Of a stretch of DNA of 64,000 bases, positions 13,880-25,400 are shown in pieces; within the stretch, counting starts at the first letter, position 1, and each line of letters starts with the position of its first letter. The notes under the pieces are model-generated. The model was not told the origin of the DNA, made no database searches, and was given only the letters and a program-made list of their open reading frames with translations. The stretch spans positions 39,685 through 103,684 of the forward strand of contig QNGE01001012.1 of assembly GCA_008508345.1 (NCBI GenBank), read 5' to 3'. Origin of the DNA: Paragonimus westermani. Its lineage: Eukaryota > Platyhelminthes > Trematoda > Plagiorchiida > Troglotrematidae. The translations under genes were made by a program, and so were the position numbers.

Positions 13880-14480
13880 CGCGGTAAATACACTGTAACA
13901 CAGACTTCTGAGCACAAACATGGGGAACAATTGTTGAGTGCTGTGGTCTCAACAAATATGCACTCATTTGTTGCTTGTCACTCGGTAGATGCCAGTCGAT
14001 TGTTCCAAACTGATTTACGGGTGACTGTTACAACTTTGTCCTAGAGCCGACCTGGCCCTAACCGTAAACTTTAAGCTGACTGGTTAGACCTGTCTAGCCA
14101 GCCGTTTTCACAATGAAAGTACTGACCTGTCCAACTACTTTTGCGAAGGACACTTAGATGAAGTCGTCCGTATTTATCTTGATACATTCTCGCCACCGTA
14201 CTGAAATGCACGTTTGGGTACACAGAATTCATCCAACTTATTAAGCTCTGTCTGCAGCTGACTGTCTGCGATAAAAAGAAGATCACCGACGCGTTGAAAA
14301 CAACTGATCTGCTGCTTGTTTCTCAAGCTTTGCTATAATAGTATCCGTCATGAGAGGGCCGAGCGGGCTACCCGTAGCTATTGTTATTATTTTGTAAGAA
14401 TGCCGCAGATGTATTTGGATTTGGATTTAGACATTTGGCTTCCATGTACGTGTTGTAGTTTATCATAGCACAGTCACTTT
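13880..14480 (-). mobile_element. Penelope-like element fragment (RT palm and thumb)
   Basis: Minus-strand PLE reverse transcriptase remnant. ATGSPLGPLMTDTIIAKLE is read from 14373 down to about 14320 and matches the family block VAMGSPLGPLLAD. A second block reads RVGDLLFIADS where YVDD is expected, so the catalytic Tyr and first Asp are lost. The frame 14071-14286 carries YPNVHFSTV, then KSSWTGQY at about 14120, the usual block after the palm. Further on, HVCAQK at 13911-13930 resembles the LCxQK end of the endonuclease, which suggests that the GIY-YIG core has been deleted. The piece lies head-to-head with the plus-strand PLE that starts at 14806. Confidence 0.7.
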
Positions 14481-14805
14481 CTTACCTGAAGTTGTCATGC
14501 AAAGTTAGAAGTATATGGTTTCAAACAACAGAATTCTATGGGGAAACCTATTAGTCGTATATGTCGCGCTGCTTAATAAGCGCAATTGATCGCTTCTTGT
14601 TAACCACTCTTCCAACATACGAGGGTTTCAACTAATATCACGGGCTCCCTTAAGCTCTTTAGATTTCAACATCGCCCAAAAGGAAGGTTTTGAGGGTGAT
14701 CTACAGCATTCAATATATGTTGCGTGTGACTGCGCGATGGACTGATTAACCCGTTTTCTTTATGGATGGATAAGCACTAATTGAAGAAACTGCTGCATAT
14801 CTTTT

Positions 14806-16016
14806 TTGTATAATGCTCCATTCACTAAAGCTCATTTGACATTGTTAGACACCTTATCGACTGTTTCGCGCATTAAATTCTTAAACTTCTGTAGTCAAAC
14901 TGTCAGACGTACTTCGGACTCTAGCATGACACATCTACAAACACCATTGTTCTCTACCACACCGAGCAATACATTTCACATCGATCCACATAAATTAGTC
15001 GTGAATCTCTCTTTCAGATACATTTCTCGCTCTCAGTTGGAAGTAGCTCCTTTTGGGCTCCAATTTAAATGCCCGCCTAAGACCACTACCACCTCACAAG
15101 TGGAAACAAAATTGGGTGACCCATGTAGTTGGTTGGAAGAGCTGCCGCCCACACCTGAGAACAACCATAATTTGTATAAGGTTAAAAAGGTGAGTTTATC
15201 GCATCGCTATTTGGAAAATGTTTATTATCAAACCCTCAAAGCACTAGTAAACGGGAAGAGTGTTTGTTTAAACACCTGACACAGAGTCTGGAGCGGTGGT
15301 GAGGAATAAGCAGTAATATGTAGAGAAAATGAATATCTTGCTTTCAGAATACACAAACCCTCTATCGGACAGCTAACCTGACAAAAAAATGCTGATGAAG
15401 AAACACATTTGCCGTGAGCTGCAGACTCTACTTTTACAAGGATACATAACGGAAAGCCAGTACAAATACAAGAAGCCTATTAGTAGTGCGTCTCCACAGT
15501 TATACGACTTACCAAATATTCCCAAACAGCGGACGCCCTTACGGCTAATCCTTACGATTATCACAAACTGGCCAAGTGGTTAATAGATGCTTTATAGCCA
15601 GTTCGTGCGCCCACTTCCCAATTTTGCCTGAAAGACAAGTTTGAGATGTGTGAAAGTCTAGATATCGCTGACCTGAAAAGATAAGTTATGTTCTCACTTG
15701 GTGTGAATTCGCTTTCACAAATTTGCCAATAAGGCAGACGGTCGACCTCAGCTGTGAATTTGCACTGTACTGAAAATATCATATTTTGATTTCAAAACAG
15801 AGGATTCAAACAAGTAGACAGGGTTTTGATGGGTAAACTTCTAGGACCGATTTTGGCTAGAGTATTTGCCTATAACTGAGCTTCGTCTCTCGAATACACT
15901 GTATGACATCCCGATATGTCACCGATACTTTGACGGCATAATAGTATTAGCACAAGACAAAGGGACGATAGAAAAGCTATTAAACTTACTAAACTTTTCA
16001 CCCCAACTGTGAAAAG
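14806..16016 (+). mobile_element. Penelope-like element, 5' part (N-terminal region and RT), interrupted by SINE pair
   Basis: The first open frame, 14806-15279 (157 codons), holds VVNLSFRYISRSQLEVAPFG, the LSxxxLxxLxxGxxF-type entry block of PLE proteins. Frame 15389-15583 holds PQLYDLPNIPKQRTPLRLIL (15494-15553), the PxLYGLPKxHKxxxPLRPIV block, then shifts frame to HKLAKWLIDAL. The next readable blocks are LKDKFEMCESL with MFSLGVNSL, then HCTENIIF and FKQVDRVLMGKLLGPILA (about 15803-15856) for QxDGVAMGSPLGPILA. There are numerous stops and at least two frameshifts. Reading reaches LLNFSPQL just before a SINE pair begins at 16017, and the same element resumes at 16446. The order and spacing of blocks make this a single old insertion. 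It is not functional. Confidence 0.85.
16010..16016 (+). repeat. Target-site duplication, left copy (TGAAAAG)
   Basis: The 7-base string TGAAAAG borders the inserted SINE pair on the left and recurs at 16439-16445 on the right. Removing 16017-16445 rejoins the PLE reading from LLNFSPQL to EKDNTPIFLDISI with only a few residues uncertain. That is what a target-site duplication should do. Confidence 0.6.
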
Positions 16017-16020
16017 TGAG

Positions 16021-16098
16021 GACTTCGACTGGATTCGAACCAGCGACAGACACAGCATGCATGAGTGCAGCAAGCGCTCTACCAGCTGAGCCCCGTCA
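16021..16098 (-). ncRNA. tRNA-like SINE head (minus copy)
   Basis: Read on the minus strand, GGGCTCAGCTGGTAGAGCGC gives a good pol III A box and CTGGTTCGAATCCAG a perfect B box closed as a T-arm stem. The A-to-B spacing fits a tRNA. The acceptor ends (GACGGGG and CGAAGTC) do not pair well, and a diverged copy lies 200 bp away in the other orientation. It is therefore read as a SINE head and not as a working tRNA gene. Confidence 0.7.
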
Positions 16099-16296
16099 AG
16101 AGCTCGGAACTTTCACGTGCTGCCCTGTTACCCACCCGAGAATTCGCAGCAGTAGTGTTGATGAATTCCAGCGTGAACTGTTTGAGAAACCCTGCCGGCG
16201 CAGTCGATTCCATGGATCAGTTGATGGATTCCATATGAGACAGTGAGACTGGTGGGTGACAGAGTCAAAATTTGAAGTTTGCGGGCTCCTGGTTTG

Positions 16297-16369
16297 GATT
16301 CGTAGTTCAGCTGGTAGAACACTTGCTGCGTTCAGGCATGTTGTGTCTGTCGCTTGTTTGAATGCAGCT
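16297..16369 (+). ncRNA. tRNA-like SINE head (plus copy, diverged)
   Basis: GTAGTTCAGCTGGTAGAACA is an A-box relative of the neighbouring minus copy. TGTGTCTGTCGC is shared with it, and the B box has decayed to CTTGTTTGAATGCAG. It is a partner of the inverted pair described above. Confidence 0.65.
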
Positions 16370-16445
16370 TTGCACAGCTGCGTCTCATCGGAAATCATAA
16401 CTCTGCCAAAATACTCGTTATTAATTATCGTCTGGGTCTGAAAAG

Positions 16446-17272
16446 GATAACACACCCATCTTTCTGGATATCAGCATTAAGCGACTGATGGACGGTACAG
16501 TGTATCGATCAGTACGTCGTGTGCCCACCCTAGGAGGACAGTATATGAATTTTAGAATTTCCTTGCCCGTACAACATAAACGTTCACTGGTTCGTTGTCT
16601 GTTTCACAGGGTGCAAACTATATGTACCAGTGACACACTAGATACACGACTGAACTTCACTCGTGAGACCCTGGTCTCCAACGGTTATCCATCGGGTTTT
16701 TCTGACTTTCATAGAGAGCCAAAGTTAGTTTACCCACAAGAAACATCCGTTCCGAAGAAACTTGTGCGTATGCGGTTATCACATATAGGAGATGACAGTA
16801 TGTCGCTTCTAATGCGATGACTGACGCAGGTCATCCAGCGGACGTAAAATTTAGCTACACTGCGCTTACTCAGTCGCACATGGTCACTCACAGTCATTCA
16901 CATTAAGATGAGGATACCAGAGCTGTCTATTTCACACTGTATTTGCAAATTCACCTGTAACTACGGTGGCGTTTACATTGACAGAACTGATCGTTCCCTG
17001 GGCCTTAGGATGAAGGAACACGTCCCCAACTATATCGAGGACTTAATACGTGGCGTGACTCGATACGACCCCAACAGACTGCTCTCTCTATCGCCACCTA
17101 CATGTTGGAGACCGGTCATGTGGTTGATCCGACAAGTGCCGCCGGTGTGTTGATGCGTCATCACAAGCATATAGTCCTTAAACCATTCGAGATGTTGTTT
17201 GCCATGCGTAACCAGCTAGCTCTCTGTGTTCACAAGCTGCCCCCCTTGAACCTTCGTCTACCATGGTTCTGA
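16446..17272 (+). mobile_element. Penelope-like element, 3' part (thumb, linker, GIY-YIG endonuclease)
   Basis: Continuation of the PLE that starts at 14806. After the SINE pair it reads DNTPIFLDISIKRLMDGT, then YRSVRR, GGQYMNF, HKRSLVRCLFHR and NGYPSGF (frame 16488-16820), all standard PLE thumb blocks. The GIY-YIG endonuclease is at 16938-17040: CICKFTC, then GGVYIDRTDRSLGLRMKEHV, where YxGRT has become YIDRT. The C-terminus is ALCVHKLPPLNLRLPWF with a stop at 17270-17272. The endonuclease's middle part is out of frame. The part present is about the length expected for thumb plus endonuclease. Confidence 0.85.
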
Positions 17273-20200
17273 CCAATGACAGACTAGTGTAAACAGTGAC
17301 CTGACGTATGAACTCGATTCGTTTTTGGTGTTAACCGATGTTGTGTGTAGCAGCCGACCAAAACATACGAAATGACACTACCATCTTGCAAAACCGAACT
17401 TCTGAATTCGCTATTTAAAACTTATCTGTTCCTAGTAGGGTTGGTTTATTCTGTCCATCCAACTAGATGGACACTTTCAACATGAGATAATAAATCTGAC
17501 ATACCTGTGTCTCATTCTGAAAACTAAAATGTGTGACATCCTTAGACCGATGACGTTTAGAGTGTTGGTTACCGTTTTCCACTTAAATCTTGGCACAAAA
17601 TTTGTTTGCTCGAATGATATACTGAACGCGGAATTCGAAATAAATGATGAGTAAAAATCACCCTCCACACGTTTGATGGATCAGCGATTGTATACTAGGG
17701 CAATTCGGTAATAAACAGTTCCGTGGATTGTTGGGGGCTTTCGCAAGAGATGTGATTTTGACGGTGATATTTGCTGTCGTTTTTTAACCAGACTGTCAGC
17801 AAATGGATTTCTTTAGCTGCTTTATCTGCCTATAAGGCTGAAGGAAGGACAGGCTCTATCCTGTAAACAGGCAAGTAATTAGTAAAAGGATTCTAGTTGA
17901 GTAACATATGTCTCAAGTTGTCGTCTTGTTAGCTGATCAGTCTCCAAAGTGATGTGTAAGCACTGTAGTTAATGTCGTCTAAGAAAATGTATAAAACCTT
18001 CTAGAACCGTTAAACAAGTGAATCGTTGTTCACGGGGTGGCTATTCTTGCATGCCTTTCAACTGCCAAATCGTGCAGTAACATCCCCCTGACTTTTTGAG
18101 ACGTTGTATTTAGATGATTCAAGGGGCGATAAACAAAAATGTAGGAAAGTCATTGGTTTGCGGCAGCCTGCAGTGACATCTCTCCGGGGTAAACCACGCG
18201 GGTAAGTGATTGAAGCAAATTATTTGCGCATTTCGGTCGCCTTGTAGTTGATTTAGATAATAGTAATCGATTACTATATTCTGAAAAACCTCGTGTTACA
18301 CAATCTGTCGCAGTTCTCTGGCTGTTAGGATGACTGTACACGATTTATTTGTCCGTCGCTGACAGTTTCCTGTCGGTCACATGGAAAGAGACTTCTTAAT
18401 TCACTGTGAACAAATGAACGTAATTAACATTAGGGTGGTCATAAAAGTTTTACTCTCAGAGAGACCAACAGCAGCTTTTAACTAGAGTGTATGGTCACAC
18501 ATAAGTTTATTGTCGTATGATGATTTCTGTTGTACATTTTTGTACTAATCTTGAATACTGAAGTGTTAACGATTTCGCCAACCTCTAACCAGCGCAAGCT
18601 GGTTACAAAGAAATGTTTCACTGAATATTTGTGTACCATGTTTGTACCTTCACAGAGTAAATAAAATTACATCCATGCCTATACTTTTGTCGTTCGAAAC
18701 TTCAAGTGCTGAATGTCTGTCACTTGGTAGGTCTCCAGAGTTGAAAGGTTATTAATTTCGAGCGAACGATTTGTGCGAGTAAGTGGTGACAAGTGAACCA
18801 TGTTGAAACAGAAGCTTGTTTGCAAAGAATGGCAGACAGATTAAAATTAAATTCTCATCGCAAAGAAAATAGAATGAATTATTTTGTACACAACTCACGC
18901 CTTCGGCACCTAGATATCGACACTTTGAGAAACGACTGTGAGCAGCAAGTTGGGCGGGTTACGTCCTGACGAAAACAGCAGAGTATGCAGAATCGCTTCG
19001 GTTAATTCGGAAAATTTCATTCAGTAGCGCGGAATCAAAAATTCCGACAACACCGGCTCAGATGCTCGGATCAACAGAACTACGTTTTGAGTCCGAAACT
19101 TAATAGGGCGGTTGAAGTAATTGGAAACTATGCGGCAATTTTGGTAAAAAAAACTACGAGAAAATTACTTCCTTACTGTGAATGTGAATTAAAGTCTCTC
19201 AAACTATTCTAAGAGAAATTTACAAGAATACATCGTTCACAAGCCGACCACAAAAATGGTCACAGCTCAAAGAAAAGTAATTTAATTAAAATAATTAGAT
19301 CAAGCGACTTGGCGGCATGTCAAGCAATAGCAAATAAGCAAAGTTCCCATAGGTAGCTGAAGTGTAAATTGATAACTATGTTCTCTGAATGCAGTAACTA
19401 ACACAATTATAATGAATGTCATCGTATGTGCAAAATGTAATAGAAAGCTTTGAACCAGCATTTTGCGAACACTCTAGTGAACGCAACAATCAGGGCCGCA
19501 CCCTAGAATGGTGAAAATGTCGAGCAAACTCTACCAAACTCAATGAAAAGCGTCAGCTTTGTTATGGCAACGTGGGATTTCACACTACTGGTGTGTACAT
19601 ATTAGGGCATCTACTATCAGTGACACAGGAGGCAGATTTCCCTCCTATTGTGTGTTAACTTTAGGGAATTATAGGCATATTCTTTGCTGGACTTATTCTA
19701 GTGACCTTGTAATATACTCACCACTGCAACTCTGTTTACCTTTGTATGAAGATTAACAGAATCTATTTTGACATGTTCCATGTTAACGTAAGAGCAAATA
19801 TGATACGGCAAGACGGCTGGAATCCATGTTGTCCATGTTACGATGGAGTAGGTCTGAGATGACGAAGGTCTAGTCAACGTATTCACGACGGAGCTGCATT
19901 TTTCGTTTAGACACGGGCGGCAACTACCTGTTGCCTCGCTCGAATTGCCGCGAGTTAATTACAAGAGCCCTGTCTTGGATACGTTAGATCAAAGTCAGCT
20001 TGCCCAGGCTAAATGTTCTGTTAGATCTTAACGTAACAGATCGCAATTTTACGATCAATCAAAAACTGATGAGCAAACTGCTGCGCACGATTCCATTCTG
20101 GCAAGCCATTCTTCGAACTTACGGTGATCCACGAAGAACCAGTGAGTACCAATCAGTATCTTGAGGAATGTGGTGACAACGGAAACTTCGCTAGCTCTAT

Positions 20201-21906
20201 TGGAAAAGCTATTTGCTATACGAAAGTATTTCACTGGTGGCGTTGCTGTCACATCGTTTTGTGATTTGTTGCTCCAAAACACTCACTATGTAAACACTGG
20301 TTATTCCAGACAGAGTAAGTATCACCGATCCTTGGTGTTTTTTAAAGAAGCTTCGCAAAGACCTGACCAAACCATCTGGGTACCCCTAAAAGCAAAACAA
20401 TGAACAATAATGCTTGCTGAAGATCAAAAGCTGAATGAAAAGTATTTCTGTAGCGAGAGGGTGGGAAGTAATAGGGGCAGTCCAGTGACATGCGTTTGTG
20501 GCCTGCAACAGTGATGAAAGCTGACTGGAGCTTATTGGCCAACCAGCAGACACCGTTACGCAGGCACTGTGCTTTTTGACTATTGAAAATATGTCGAACT
20601 CATCAGCGTGACGACGACGTATTGATATTGTTGGGTGATTGTATACTACATAAAGTCTCATTCACCGCCCCCTACTACGTTGTACTGATGAGGTGCCGAA
20701 GGGATGGAAGGATGGAAAATAGAAAAAAAGATTAGCAGTGGATCCCTTAGTTTTGCGTTAAAGTTAATCTAGCCATGTTTCCTGCTGTCTAGGACTGCAG
20801 TATCCAAGGGGCAAAACATCATTCCCGTTTCCGGGCCGTTTTCTCTACAGTTTAAAATGTAAACAGTTCGGGTAAAGATGTGTAAGTGAGGATGAGCTGA
20901 AGTTTCCTACGAAAGACTGGTTTAAATCCCAATGCTGAAAGCTTTTGTGAAACATACATCGGCTACAGAAGGATCGAACGCAATGCATCGCTTTTTGCGA
21001 CGATGGTTCTGATAAATCTCAGTTGTCTGTTTCTTGTTCTAGTGAAGACCAATCTTCTTGTTATCCTCTGCAGTCATTGGAGTTGGTGTTTAATATCTCA
21101 TCGTCAGTCCGTCTACGGCCTTTCGCTGCTAAATTGCTCTAATGCTTCGATATGTTTTCTGACATTTACTGAGGAAAACATCAACCAGTTTTGTCACTGT
21201 AACTTATTGTGATTTCAACTTGACGGTTAGAACACCTGCGAGGTGGAATAGTCAGAGGAACTGAGCAAACAGTTCGGCAGCAGTACTGTTACGGTAAACT
21301 GTAAAAACAAACTGATGCCTCCAAACGCACCACGAACGAGGTGGATTGAGTCAAAAGACGAACTGCTGAAAAGTGATAAGGAATCGTAAGTTCTGTAAGA
21401 TATTTGAAGTAAGACTGAATCGTATTAATTTGAACGAGAGAAAAAACTCTAAAGGAAGTCGATATCTCATTCAAAAGGAATAGTATGACCTTAAGCAACA
21501 CATATTACAGCATCGTTTTGTTCGAGATTGTGTTTACGAATGTAATCATTAGGTGGCTATCATATTTCATGTAATGCTTATCAGTTTTTTGTCCAGGGTC
21601 GGGCACCACAAAAAAGCATCATAAAGCAACGGTTATGCTTGAAAGAGTACCTTCCATTTATAAATTTTCAGTCGGATTTCCTTGCTTTTGAAATACCTTT
21701 CCCAGTGTTATACGGGTTATAACCAAAAATTGGTTCAAAGACATGCGAGCTACCCAATGAAGATCGGCGCTGCACTTTGCGTTTTGATCTTGAACCACTT
21801 GTTATTTATCACCAGAAAATAATTAGGCTTTGGCCGAATATCAGTCAATTTACCACAGCTCTTGCAGACTCTTCAGCCAACCTTTTCGCGAAATCACAAC
21901 AGTTTT
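17273..21906. other. No recognisable gene
   Basis: No domain-bearing frame was found on either strand. The longest frames (about 80-90 codons near 20161-20661) overlap on opposite strands and look like chance. Confidence 0.45.
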
Positions 21907-21992
21907 GAAATGCTTTCTTGTTAAAGCTCGATCAAAATGCGCGTCTTTGCCGCTATTGAAACAGTATTTTTGAGGCAATCGTACCAATGAGA
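21907..21992 (-). mobile_element. Decayed hammerhead-SINE copy (minus)
   Basis: The minus strand reads TGGTACGATTGCCTCA, then CGGCAAAGACGCGCA, then TTGATCGAGC, in the same order as TGGTTAACACGGTTGCCTCA, GTGGCAAGGATATGCA and CTGACGAGC in the intact copy near 63849-63967. About 15 bases of the B-box region are missing. The hammerhead core is mutated. Called by order of short matches only. Confidence 0.35.
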
Positions 21993-22115
21993 TCACACTG
22001 GAAATTACTGAAGTACTAATTCCTACTAGTTTGAGTCACGCACGTTCACAGTTTATCCTACAAACTTACCACTAAGCAAAACGACAGATTTTTTATATCT
22101 TCCTTTCATCTAACT

Positions 22116-22418
22116 CCATTCGTCTGTTTTAAACGTTCACAGTTACTCTACACGGAATATGTGAGATTTTATTTGTTGAGTAAGGGCTTTCATCAGATAG
22201 ATAGTGTTGTCATGAGGAGTCCACTCTGCCCTGTTTTAGCCGATGTGTTCACGGTAAAAGTTGAACGGGCACTCTTTCCATTTGTGGACGAACTGAAACT
22301 GTACAAACGGCAAGTTGACGGCATGTCCTTGATTGGACAGAACAAGGAACAAATAGAAAAACATTTCAAGCTTTTAACTCAGCCTACCCAAGTCTCTAAC
22401 CGTCGTGCACGAAAGTGA
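22116..22418 (+). mobile_element. Penelope-like element fragment (RT palm)
   Basis: One open frame reads LLYTEYVRF, then FHQIDSVVMRSPLCPVLADV, matching the PLE block QxDGVAMGSPLGPVLADV, then YKRQVDGMSLIGQNKEQIEK where YKRYVDDxxxIG is expected. The catalytic YVDD has become QVDG, so the palm is dead although the frame stays open for about 100 codons. No other PLE block is readable on either side, so this is a short orphan piece. Confidence 0.75.
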
Positions 22419-22439
22419 GAAACGTTGATTTCTCTCATA

Positions 22440-25400
22440 CGGAACATCTTCATTTTAACTAGTCCTTATTGGAGAAACGTCACTCAACTGCAGTAAGATG
22501 TCGTTTTTTTAACGCCATCCTTCTGAATGAACAGTAAAACCTAGAGCTTTTAACAAAACAAACACATGACCAATAAAGTCAGATTGAATTTAATGCAAAT
22601 TAGGCTTAAAAGAGTACACACCTAAACTGGATTGTTTGCAACTAGTAGCAAAATAACGATGCTTCATCACAACTAGCGACTGCGTTCTAATGATTCTGTC
22701 GAAAAAACAAACCACTTAGGATGTGGACAAAATCGAAGGCAAAATGTTCGTGTTACTGTAAAAATCGACTATCAAAACTCAACTGACCAAAAGGACAAAC
22801 GAGGCTGGTCAAGATTACCGTTCAAGACAGTTAGTTAAACGACGGAGATTTGATGACAGAACTGTAGTAAAAAAAATCTAGAAACAAAATCTCACCAATG
22901 CTTTAAGACAGTTGTAATAGTTATTGTGCACTACTGAACGTCTGTGTTTATTTTATGAAAACTTTGTCCATTTATAGATGTTTCCACTTGTTTCCTCACA
23001 CGACAGGGAGAAATACGCTTTTGAGAATGGCGTTCCTGTTTCTTTGACTGGTTATCTAACCGTTTTGAGTTTCATGTATGTCATACTTCGAAACAAACAC
23101 GTATTTCTGGAAGCCAATTTAATTACTTCTCTTCTTCAAATCATGTTGAACGATTGTGGGATCATCGATTTTACGTTGGCATTGGGGCTGACACAGAATC
23201 TGCACTTCGTTTTAGCTTTCAAAGTTCGCACCGTTTGTTGGAGGTTCTCTTATGAGCAAAGATTACTTTATGCTCTACGGAGTTGAATACTGGTTTCTAC
23301 AATCCACATCTAGTAATTTGTGATTGCCCAAATCGACCGATGTTGCCTCATTCTGAAACGACTTGATATTATTCAAATCCAATACCCTACTAAAAGCATA
23401 GTACCAAGCGTAAAAATTGCTCTTGGGTAAAATTGCCCCTTCAGAAATCAGGGTTTTCAAGAGGTACAAATTACTTAGAAAAACCAGCTTGTCATGAACC
23501 CCTTACTTTTCAAACCCGACTTGATAGACAATTTCTGATAGTTTTTATTGCTCATTGGAAGCCTTACGTTTACCAAACACGTAATGTCTATTAGAATGAT
23601 AGAAAAATATACACTTGTAGCTAAACTTTCAGTTGTTAAAAAGGAAGGCCAGTGATATTCTGAAAGCTTGAAATTAACGAACAGAGTACATTTTTACCCG
23701 ACTGGTTTGCCAACGTTTTGGCAAGTGAAACCAAGTAATAAATGAGCAGTTCGTCTTTACAGATGGTTTGTTTGAGGAGGCCGGGAGTAGTGGTGAACAC
23801 GTGCCACAGATTTACAGTTTGAATGCATACACCAACAACTTGATAAGCTAGTTTTATCTCCTCAATTCATTGCTGAGCACTGCAAACGCACCGATGTGAA
23901 CGTTTGCCGTACATATATAAATTAAAGGTTGAAACACTGAGCTCCATTTACCCTGTTCACCAGGGCAGAAGGGAAATATATATTATGATGCGTCAACATT
24001 TCGCCTGCTGTCATCTGTCACAAACGAAAAACATGCAGGTGACGTATAAACCAGTGATTAGACACACCTACAAACACAAGTAGTGTGTAGCCCGGACCAG
24101 GACAACCCGATAGGTTGTCCCAATTACTTTTGTACACACAACGTCTACTAAAAGGTTCAGGCAAGCGCTGCTCCGTGAAAACCAGTATCTTTGAATTCCG
24201 AAGCAGCAACCATATCTTAAGAGCACACTGGATTACTCTGGTGCTGGTTACATAATACTTGATGTGGTTGTAGAAGTGTTTATTTGGTTTGTCCTTATTT
24301 GTACGCTGCACATAACCTCCATGTTTTAATTTTGCGATTGATGGGGGAACACGAAAGGTTGACCTATCGAAAACGTGTCTCCTTTCTGCTCTAATGAATG
24401 AGGTGCCGGCCTGCAGTTAACTACTGTAGGAACAGTTAGACTCCATCACGTTGCTGCGAAATAACTCTTCCATTCTACTGAGGATATTCGATAAAGGATC
24501 AGAAATTGTTCTACTGGCGAAAACTGTCACAGAGAACAAGGCTTACTAAGATGGGAAGAGGTGGGAACGAAACAACTGCCATAGAGTGGCTGTTGTCCAG
24601 GTTACTCCGGAGGACGGAATAACTAAAATTTTTGGCACATGCACCTTTGAGCTAGCCAGACTGATGTTGACGATCATTCCTCGCTTCTACTTTCTCCCTA
24701 AGTTTCGTAATGACTGACGAACCTGAAGAGAGATCCCCGATTCGTACGGTCAGTCTTACCACTTCTCAGCTGAGTGGCCAATGAGGCTACTAGTTACAAA
24801 CAAGCCATAGCTGATCTCATTCAGTTTGAGGAGTGCATTTCAGCTTGTCCGTTTTGATTTAGGAAATAGCGGAAACTAAAAGAAATGGTTTTCTCAGGCA
24901 CAGCCTTGTCATTCACGATTGTTCTATTAAAGTAAACAAGTGATAGCCCTTGCGACCATATGAAGAAGTCTGCTCGGCCTCAGCATTCCCACGGGCAAGC
25001 TAAAAGAATTAATACTCTAAAGTGCCTTTAAATGTCATTATTCAAAGTAACAAAGGACTCTGTAAGCAGATCAACAGCATAAAAAGATGTTCTGCAGTGG
25101 GTCAACTGCTTACAGATACTCATGGTCAAATCAGAGACAAGTGAGATGAGTCATTTCGTCGAGAACTGCTTTATCTGTTTGATATGGTACCTGATACGGT
25201 TGATACTTGGACAGTATTATTTGGTTTCAGTCATGCGCATCGAAGGCATATGTTCGCTGTTAAAGTGAACCAAGCAACAGACTACCTCTGTTAAATGTTG
25301 CAATACCCCGTGGAATAAACGGATCAGGTCAAAAGCAGACTTACAAAAAAATGCATGAAATAGCCCACATACGCACTCTCTTCGCTCGGTCCTAATGACG

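Larger units (their letters stand above)
16017..16438. mobile_element. Head-to-head pair of tRNA-headed SINEs inserted in the PLE
   Basis: A 422-bp insert holds two diverged copies of one tRNA-derived repeat in opposite orientation. The minus copy has its tRNA-like part at 16021-16098, and the plus copy at 16297-16369. Upstream of each tRNA-like part the two share another block (GGGTGGGTAACAG against TGGTGGGTGACAG), so homology extends beyond the promoter. Their 5' ends meet around 16150-16250. The whole insert is bounded by one 7-bp direct repeat, which suggests a single insertion of an inverted dimer or a later inversion, rather than two independent hits. No hammerhead core is visible in this SINE type. 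Confidence 0.6.

Noticed and set aside
16021..16098. Possible genuine tRNA gene
   Set aside because: Good A and B boxes, but the acceptor stem does not pair and an inverted diverged copy lies 200 bp away inside a PLE insertion, so it is a SINE head.
20641..20700. CTGATGAGGTGCCGAAGG, hammerhead-like
   Set aside because: GAAG in place of GAAA, a two-base stem II and no pairing stems I or III.
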